A stretch of 64,000 nucleotides of DNA, taken from Candidatus Ornithomonoglobus merdipullorum (lineage in GTDB: Bacteria > Bacillota > Clostridia > UBA1381). The notes beneath the pieces were generated by a model. The model worked only from the letters and a program-made list of their open reading frames with translations, searched no databases and was not told where the DNA came from. Shown piece after piece: positions 57,467-64,000 of this stretch. The stretch is taken from the NCBI GenBank assembly GCA_018714695.1, contig DVNB01000083.1:1-64000 (forward strand), given 5' to 3'. Within the stretch, counting starts at the first letter, position 1. Every line of letters starts with the position of its first letter. Both the position numbers and the translations under genes were made by a program.

Positions 57467-59032
57467 ATGATCAGAATTTCAAACATCAAGTACCCGATAG
57501 AGATGCCGGAGGAAAACATAATTGAGTTTGCGGTGCGGAAATACAGGATAAACGGTATTACCGACGTGCGTATAGTCAAAAAATCTATCGACGCGCGGAA
57601 GAAGGATGATATACACTATGTGTATACTCTGGATATAAGCGCGCAGGGCGAAAAAAAGCTTTTAAAGAGGCTGAAAAACGCATCAGAACCGAAATATGAG
57701 AGCTACGTTTTCCCGGATGGCAGACTGCCCGAAAAGCCTGTGGTCGTGGTCGGTTTCGGTCCGGCGGGCATGATGTGCTCGTATATGCTCGCAAAGAACG
57801 GATGCAAGGTCATAGTGCTTGAGCGCGGCAAAGCTGTGGATGAAAGGATGAAAGACGTTGCGGCGATGCGCGAAAGCGGCATACTCGATCCCGAATCGAA
57901 CGTTCAGTTCGGCGAGGGCGGCGCGGGGACGTTTTCCGACGGAAAGCTCACCACAGGCACGAACGACAGGCGCATCGGCTGTGTTCTCGAGGAGTTCGCG
58001 GCACACGGTGCGCCGGGGGATATACTATATAAGGCAAAGCCGCATGTGGGGACGGATAAGCTCGTGGGAATGGTGAAGTCGTTCCGGAAGAGTATAGAGA
58101 AAAGCGGGGGAGAGGTCAGGTTTTCATCAAGGCTTGACGGCATCAAGACCGAAAACGGCCGCGCTGCGGGCGCTGTCGTGCACTGCGGCGGCGAAACGTA
58201 TACGATAGAGACGGATCACATAGTGCTTGCCGCAGGTCACAGCGCAAGGGACACATTTTTGATGCTGAAAGAGCTTGGAGTGAAGATGGAGCGCAAGGTG
58301 TTCGCTGTAGGCGCGAGGATAGAGCACAGGCAGGAGGACATAAGCCGCAGCCAGTACGGTGAAATGTATAAAATGCTTCCGGCAGCAGATTATAAACTGT
58401 CGGTCAGAACTCCGACCGGCAGGAGCGCATACACCTTTTGTATGTGTCCGGGCGGAACGGTAGTCGCGTCGGCATCCGAGCCGGGCGGAGTTGTTACGAA
58501 CGGCATGAGCGAATACGCCCGCGACGGCGAAAACGCGAACAGCGCGCTGCTCGTGAATGTTATGCCGGAGGATATACCGGGTGATGACGTGCTCGGCGGG
58601 ATAGAGTTCCAGAGGAAGATAGAGAGAAGGGCATGCGATATTGCGGGGGGATATTTCGCGCCTGCGCAGACGGTGGGCGATTTTCTTCATGGTAACGGCG
58701 CGGAGCCAACCGTTGAGCCAACCTACAGACCGGGTGTGAGATTTTGCAGCCTTGACGATATTCTCCCGCCTTTCGTGACGGAAACGATGCGCGAGGCGCT
58801 GCCGCTTCTAGATAAAAAGCTCCACGGCTTCGCGGCAGACGGAGCTGTGCTCACCGCGCCCGAAACACGGTCCTCGTCGCCGGTGAGGATACTGCGCGAC
58901 GAAACGGGGCAGGCGAGTATAAAAGGGCTTTACCCATGCGGTGAGGGCGCAGGCTATGCCGGAGGCATAATGACGGCGGCTGTGGACGGGATAAAGACTG
59001 CGGAGAAGATCGTACTGGAAAACAGAAAATAA
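57467..59032 (+). CDS. FAD-dependent dehydrogenase
   Basis: VVGFGPAGMMCSYMLAKNGCKVIVLERG dinucleotide-binding motif; GAGYAGGIMTAAVDGI. Confidence 0.85.
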   Translation: MIRISNIKYPIEMPEENIIEFAVRKYRINGITDVRIVKKSIDARKKDDIHYVYTLDISAQGEKKLLKRLKNASEPKYESYVFPDGRLPEKPVVVVGFGPAGMMCSYMLAKNGCKVIVLERGKAVDERMKDVAAMRESGILDPESNVQFGEGGAGTFSDGKLTTGTNDRRIGCVLEEFAAHGAPGDILYKAKPHVGTDKLVGMVKSFRKSIEKSGGEVRFSSRLDGIKTENGRAAGAVVHCGGETYTIETDHIVLAAGHSARDTFLMLKELGVKMERKVFAVGARIEHRQEDISRSQYGEMYKMLPAADYKLSVRTPTGRSAYTFCMCPGGTVVASASEPGGVVTNGMSEYARDGENANSALLVNVMPEDIPGDDVLGGIEFQRKIERRACDIAGGYFAPAQTVGDFLHGNGAEPTVEPTYRPGVRFCSLDDILPPFVTETMREALPLLDKKLHGFAADGAVLTAPETRSSSPVRILRDETGQASIKGLYPCGEGAGYAGGIMTAAVDGIKTAEKIVLENRK

Positions 59033-59138
59033 TGAAAAGCAGGGCTATTTTAGCGATAGGATGGAAAAAACACGAAAAAGGAGAGAGAGATTATCCGGAG
59101 TCTTTAAAAACTAATATAAAACAGAATTTTAAGGAGAG

Positions 59139-61490
59139 ATGAATATGAAGAAAAGAATTATTTCACTTATACTGTGCGGATGTATGTTTGCAAGCATGCC
59201 GGCAGTATGGGCAGCGGATGAGGATGCAACAAGAGGAGAAGTTGCCGAAATGCTTTTGCAGGCGGCTGATGACTATAATCCCGGAGTGGAAAAAACGGAC
59301 ATCATCAAAGGCTATGAGGACGGAGAGCTGCATGAGGATCGGTATGTCACCCGTGCCGAGGCGTTGGTGATGCTAAAGCGCGCTTTTGGTGATCTGCCCG
59401 AGCCGACTGGACACAATGCAAGAGTTGCCATACCGGCTGAGAGTTTCACCGACGTTCCCGAATGGGCGAAGACGGAGCTTGACGATGTGTTTGATGCGGG
59501 GATCGTAGCGGGAACTTCTGAGGGGATATTTTCACCCGACGAAAACGTGACGACAGAGCAGATGGAGCTTTTCATTGAGCGCGTATATTCGCTTTTTGGA
59601 ACAAATCTGAAAGACGATTTTTATGCCGCGGTGAATAAGGACACGTTAAACAGCCTCGTTATCCAGCCCGGACGTGTGATAAGCGGTACATTATATGACC
59701 TGCAGGATAAGAGCGCCGCTGCTGTCGATGAGATCATTCAGGAGCTTGTAAACGGTGAGTATGAAAAAGGCACAAAGGAGCAGAAGATAGCCGACTTTTA
59801 TAAAAATGTAGCCGATATGGATTCGAGAAATGAGATCGGCGCAGCCCCGCTCATGCCTTATATGGAGCTTATAGACACCGCGGAGACTATAGATGATCTT
59901 ATTGAGATACAGAGCAGATTGGTCGATGAATTATATATCTATCAGTACATGGGTTTCGGCTTGACGATCGACATGAAGGACAGCACAAAATACACGCTTG
60001 TGTTTTCACCGATCGCCATCAATCTTCCTAAGGATACGTATCAAAACGGGACCGAGCAGCAAATAGAGAGCTATCTTAATTATATGAAAACGCTGTTCGT
60101 ACTTGGCGGTGAAACGGAAGAGGATGCCGATAGAATGGCAAACGCTTGTTTTGAGATGGAAAAGGACTTGTCCTCGTCCATGATGAACACCGAGGATTCC
60201 GGAAATGTGGACAAAATATATAATGTATTCACCATGCAGGAGATACGCGACATGTTCCCGAATGTGGATATGGACGCGGTGTTTGCCGACTCCGGCTTAC
60301 AGCCGTCTGATGAGATAATCGTTGCCGATCTCGGATTTACCAAGGCGTTCTCCGATTATTTCACGGATGAACATGTTGACACCTTGAAGGCATGGGCAAA
60401 GCTTACGGTACTTCTCAGCTGGGGTGGTGCGTTCAATCAGGAGTTTATTGACGCAAGCAACACATTTAATCAGGAGTTTATGGGTGTATCCGGCAGCTAC
60501 ACGCCGGAGGAACGCGCAGCGCTCACGGTACAGAACACCATGCCCGATTATATCGGTGAGCTGTATGCCGAGAGGTATTTTTCGGAGCAGGCAAAGCAGG
60601 ATGTTGAACAGATGGTGCGCGATATTATAGAGGTGTACCGCACACGCATACAAAACCTTGACTGGATGAGCGACACGACAAAGGAGCGTGCGATAAATAA
60701 GCTTGACACCATGGGCGTCAAGATAGGCTATCCGGATGAATTTGAGTCTGCCATAGACAATGCGGAGATATTATCCGCTGAGGAGGGCGGAAGCTATTTC
60801 ACAAATATGCTCTCTATCACAGCAGCGCAGAAGAAGGAGAATATCGAGCTGCAGGGAAAGCCGGTTGATAAATCGGAATGGCTTATGTATCCATTCACCG
60901 TAAATGCCTGCTACAGTCCGCAGCAGAACGACATCACATTCCCGGCGGCGATATTACAGGCGCCGATGTATGATGTGAACGCGTCTTATGAGCAGAACCT
61001 CGGCGGCATAGGATATATAATTGCCCATGAGATAACCCACGCCTTTGACAACAACGGCGCAAAATTTGACGAGAACGGCAACGCCGCCGATTGGTGGACC
61101 GAAGAGGACTATGCTGCATTCCAGCAGCTTTGCCGGGAGATGATAGATTTTTATGATGGCAAGGAAGGTGTTCCCGGTATACCGATGAACGGTACGCTGA
61201 CCTTGAGCGAAAACGTAGCGGATCAGGGCGCAGTGGCATGTATTACAGAGATCACAGCCGGACTTGAAGATCCCGACTTTGAAACTCTTTATACGAGCAT
61301 GGCGAACAGCTGGGCGGCGACAGCCAGCCGTGAATATTGTCAGTATGCGGCGCAGGCGGATGTGCACAGCACCGAAAAGCTGCGTGTCAATCGAGTAGTC
61401 GTCAACTGCGACGAGTTTTACGAGACATTTGATATTAAAGAGGGTGACGGCATGTGGGTCGCACCCGAGGATCGTGTACAAATCTGGTAA
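59139..61490 (+). CDS. SLH-domain M13 family zinc metallopeptidase
   Basis: N-terminal SLH-like repeats; HEITHAFDNNGAKFDENG zinc motif and ENVAD. Confidence 0.9.
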   Translation: MNMKKRIISLILCGCMFASMPAVWAADEDATRGEVAEMLLQAADDYNPGVEKTDIIKGYEDGELHEDRYVTRAEALVMLKRAFGDLPEPTGHNARVAIPAESFTDVPEWAKTELDDVFDAGIVAGTSEGIFSPDENVTTEQMELFIERVYSLFGTNLKDDFYAAVNKDTLNSLVIQPGRVISGTLYDLQDKSAAAVDEIIQELVNGEYEKGTKEQKIADFYKNVADMDSRNEIGAAPLMPYMELIDTAETIDDLIEIQSRLVDELYIYQYMGFGLTIDMKDSTKYTLVFSPIAINLPKDTYQNGTEQQIESYLNYMKTLFVLGGETEEDADRMANACFEMEKDLSSSMMNTEDSGNVDKIYNVFTMQEIRDMFPNVDMDAVFADSGLQPSDEIIVADLGFTKAFSDYFTDEHVDTLKAWAKLTVLLSWGGAFNQEFIDASNTFNQEFMGVSGSYTPEERAALTVQNTMPDYIGELYAERYFSEQAKQDVEQMVRDIIEVYRTRIQNLDWMSDTTKERAINKLDTMGVKIGYPDEFESAIDNAEILSAEEGGSYFTNMLSITAAQKKENIELQGKPVDKSEWLMYPFTVNACYSPQQNDITFPAAILQAPMYDVNASYEQNLGGIGYIIAHEITHAFDNNGAKFDENGNAADWWTEEDYAAFQQLCREMIDFYDGKEGVPGIPMNGTLTLSENVADQGAVACITEITAGLEDPDFETLYTSMANSWAATASREYCQYAAQADVHSTEKLRVNRVVVNCDEFYETFDIKEGDGMWVAPEDRVQIW

Positions 61491-61499
61491 TGTGTAAAA

Positions 61500-61530
61500 A
61501 ACGAACGGGCGCCCATGCGCCCAGTTCGTT
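61500..61530 (+). terminator. Terminator of M13 peptidase gene
   Basis: AACGAACGGGCGC-CCAT-GCGCCCAGTTCGTT. Confidence 0.7.
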
Positions 61531-61624
61531 TGCTCTGGATTTAGAACCCACAATCATATTTTCCATTATTACACAAAGCAAGCCGCCCGCACATCAGACA
61601 CCGGCGCAGACGGCTGTTTGATTT

Positions 61625-62266
61625 TTATACACCTTTTTTATACAGCACAAATGAATACACCGTAGGCAGGAAACATGCTATAAGCGCAAGCGCAAATACC
61701 GTTACCGCGGCATATCCTCCGAAAAATGCTGCCAGTATCATAAATAATCCGGCTATAACAAACATTTTTCCGCCGAACCGATGTGTCCTTTCCCAGTTTT
61801 CCTCGCTGTTCAGCGTCCATGGCAGCTTTATTCCCATTGTATAATTCTGTCTGCACTTAGGGAGATAGTTTCCCATCAGGACAAACAGTACACCTATCAG
61901 GATCGGGATGAATCTTACAAGATTAAGAGAATTGTCAAGCGCATACGATATTGTTATGCACTGCACAACTACACTTAAAATCGGTATTATCCATCGTGTT
62001 ATTGCCTTGAGCCTACCGTCCATCCCTCGTTTTTTTGGATCGGTCTCAAGCAGACAGATACATAAAACGAACATAGCTGTCATGAATGCCGGTATCCCGA
62101 ACAGCGCAAATTCGCGGCTGCTGTAATCGTCCGGCTGAAAATTATAGTCAAAATGTGTTGCCATCTGCTCCGGCATACGTCTGTAAAATACCGCGCCTAT
62201 CACAAACGGCAGAAGACATACGGCAAATGGTATAAGAAAGCTTCTGCTTTTAAATATGTTCTTCAT
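61625..62266 (-). CDS. sdpI: SdpI-family immunity-like membrane protein
   Basis: DUF1648-like MPEQMATHFDYNFQPDDYSS and SdpI C-terminus NYLPKCRQNYTMGIKLPWTLNSEENWERTHRFGGK. Confidence 0.85.
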   Translation of the reverse strand: MKNIFKSRSFLIPFAVCLLPFVIGAVFYRRMPEQMATHFDYNFQPDDYSSREFALFGIPAFMTAMFVLCICLLETDPKKRGMDGRLKAITRWIIPILSVVVQCITISYALDNSLNLVRFIPILIGVLFVLMGNYLPKCRQNYTMGIKLPWTLNSEENWERTHRFGGKMFVIAGLFMILAAFFGGYAAVTVFALALIACFLPTVYSFVLYKKGV

Positions 62267-62358
62267 AAAGATCACTCCGTTCTGCCGCATATCGCGGCAA
62301 TTTTTTTTGCTGAAACGCGTCACTGGTATGCAAATTACAGCCGGTTCTACTGCGCAGT

Positions 62359-62628
62359 TTATTTCTGACCGTTCTGAAATTGCGCAAACCACATCATGAT
62401 ATCCTCAAAGACAGACGTATTCAGCTTGTAAAATATAAAGTTCTTTTCCTTTTCCTCGGTAATAAGTCCGGCTTTTTTTAATATAGATAAGTGGTACGAC
62501 ACCGTAGCATTTGTCATATCAAAACACGAGGCTATCTCGCCCGCAGATTTTTTTCCGCTGCGCAGCATAAGAAGTATCTCACGCCTTACCCCGTCGGACA
62601 AAGCCTTGAATGTCTCCTGAAAGCCCAT
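62359..62628 (-). CDS. sdpR: SdpR-like ArsR-family repressor
   Basis: FKALSDGVRREILLMLRSGKKSAGEIASCFDMTNATVSYHLSILKKAGLI. Confidence 0.85.
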   Translation of the reverse strand: MGFQETFKALSDGVRREILLMLRSGKKSAGEIASCFDMTNATVSYHLSILKKAGLITEEKEKNFIFYKLNTSVFEDIMMWFAQFQNGQK

Positions 62629-62646
62629 CGGCAATGCTCCTTTCAC

Positions 62647-62676
62647 AATCTATTTAGAAAATTTTCTAAATAGATT
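62647..62676. promoter_or_regulatory. Perfect 30-bp palindromic operator
   Basis: AATCTATTTAGAAAATTTTCTAAATAGATT, 18 bp upstream of the sdpR start. Confidence 0.8.
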
Positions 62677-62974
62677 ATAGCACGAGGTGTATCAGTTGTC
62701 AATATATTTTATAAAAAATTTATGATGCGCTGTTTGAGGACGAAATTGTTATTAAAAGCGTGTGGTAATCGATTATATATTGAATTGTTAATGTAAAGAC
62801 AAAGAGTATATCACATAATTACGCGAATGATCATTGAAAAATATTGATTTTTGTGTTAATTTATGATATAATGACATATGTTCTGATTTTTTTTGCTTAA
62901 GCCGTGCAAAACCGGGGAGAATTCAGTGTTTTGCGGACGGCTGCAAAAATTTAAAACACGGAGGGAAATTTTTT

Positions 62975-64000
62975 ATGGATTCAAACCAAATCAAAGTATT
63001 GATCGCCATGAGTATCTATATGGCGGCAGTGATCTGCATAGGCTTAGCCTTTGCAAAACGCGCAAGTCAGAGTTCAGAGAACTATTTTCTCGGCGGGCGC
63101 TCGCTCGGACCTTGGGTCACGGCGATGAGCGCAGAAGCGTCGGATATGAGCGGCTGGCTGCTTATGGGTCTGCCAGGAGTGGCATATTGGTGCGGCATTG
63201 CGGACGCGGCATGGACAGCTATAGGTCTTGCTGTCGGCACATATATAAACTGGCTCATCGTTTCAAAACGTCTGCGCCGGTACAGCATTAAAGCCGATAA
63301 CTCTGTCACTCTGCCGGAATTCTTTTCAAACCGCTACCATGAGAACAAAAAGGTTATTATGACGATCTCGGCGGTCTTTATACTGATATTCTTTACAGTT
63401 TACGCCGCAAGCTGCCTTGTTACCTGCGGAAAGCTGTTCTCAACGCTGTTTGGTGCGCCATACATACCGATGATGATCTTGGGCGCACTGTTTGTGCTTG
63501 TTTACACAATCCTCGGCGGTTTTCTGGCGGAAAGCGCCTCGGATTTTATGCAGGCGATAGTTATGTTTGTCGCGCTGATCTGTATCGTTGTTGTAGGAAC
63601 GGTCTCAGCCGGGGGTATCTCTTCAGTAATCGAAAACGTAAAGGATATACCCGGATTCCTTGAAATGTTCGGAATGGCAGCTCCTGTGACCGAAGGCGGA
63701 GTGCAGCAGGTGTCAAACGGTGTTCCGCTGTTTGGCGCGCCCGAATCGTACAGCTTTATAAACATATGCTCAACACTTGCATGGGGACTGGGTTATTTCG
63801 GTATGCCGCAAGTGCTTCTGAGATTTATGGCTATACGCAGCGAGCGCGAGCTCACAAGCTCACGCCGGATCGCTACCGTATGGGTAGTTATATCACTTTC
63901 GGTTGCTGTATTTATCGGTGTTGTCGGACGTTCTCTTTTCCCGACCGCTCTCACGACCAGCTCTGAGGCGGAGAACATCTTTATTATACTGTCCACAAAT
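62975..64000 (+). CDS. putP: Sodium/proline symporter (PutP family), truncated by window end
   Basis: Open frame from ATG 62975 with GGAGGG RBS; FLGGRSLGPWVTAMSAEASDMSGWLLMGLPG; not in supplied ORF list because no stop. Confidence 0.9.
   Translation, partial: MDSNQIKVLIAMSIYMAAVICIGLAFAKRASQSSENYFLGGRSLGPWVTAMSAEASDMSGWLLMGLPGVAYWCGIADAAWTAIGLAVGTYINWLIVSKRLRRYSIKADNSVTLPEFFSNRYHENKKVIMTISAVFILIFFTVYAASCLVTCGKLFSTLFGAPYIPMMILGALFVLVYTILGGFLAESASDFMQAIVMFVALICIVVVGTVSAGGISSVIENVKDIPGFLEMFGMAAPVTEGGVQQVSNGVPLFGAPESYSFINICSTLAWGLGYFGMPQVLLRFMAIRSERELTSSRRIATVWVVISLSVAVFIGVVGRSLFPTALTTSSEAENIFIILSTN

Noticed and set aside
62893-63291. 132-aa plus-strand ORF
   Set aside because: Out-of-frame with the clear PutP-type frame starting at 62975.

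Overview
The window is about 64 kb of a low-to-mid GC Clostridia-type Firmicutes chromosome. This placement is an inference from SLH domains, copper-amine-oxidase-like stalk domains, AUA-rich codon use and gene content; I cannot name a species. It is mostly ordinary chromosome: a thiamin thiazole operon (thiS-thiF-thiG-thiH-tenI), a separate thiE-thiD pair, fba, ogg, ispE-tlyA-dxs, rnr, sbcCD, uxuA, a PurF-like gene, ilvB, an OmpR-type two-component system with an ABC exporter, sdpR/sdpI and a PutP-type symporter cut by the window end. I saw no rRNA, tRNA, CRISPR array or intact transposase. The most interesting items are: (1) a terminator-embedded RNA upstream of thiS that fits the HMP-PP (thiS-motif) riboswitch architecture; (2) a signalling cassette at 29.4-35.7 kb in which two tandem paralogous sensor kinases have complementary defects (one keeps the ATPase but lost the phospho-acceptor His, the other keeps the His but ends before the ATPase), with a LytTR regulator, a 9-12-9 direct-repeat operator in the divergent promoter, a large secreted protein and a 67-aa peptide; (3) two unexplained clusters of dense hairpins at 40.2-40.5 kb and 44.55-44.77 kb; (4) several rearrangement scars and chimeras (AraC/surface-protein fusion, PstS fragment, internally deleted RhuM, copper-amine-oxidase domain fossil); (5) a PurF paralog without the catalytic N-terminal Cys; (6) well-defined candidate operators (three 15-bp sites at an XRE regulator, a perfect 30-bp palindrome at sdpR). 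All calls come from reading the sequence and supplied translations; no database search was run.
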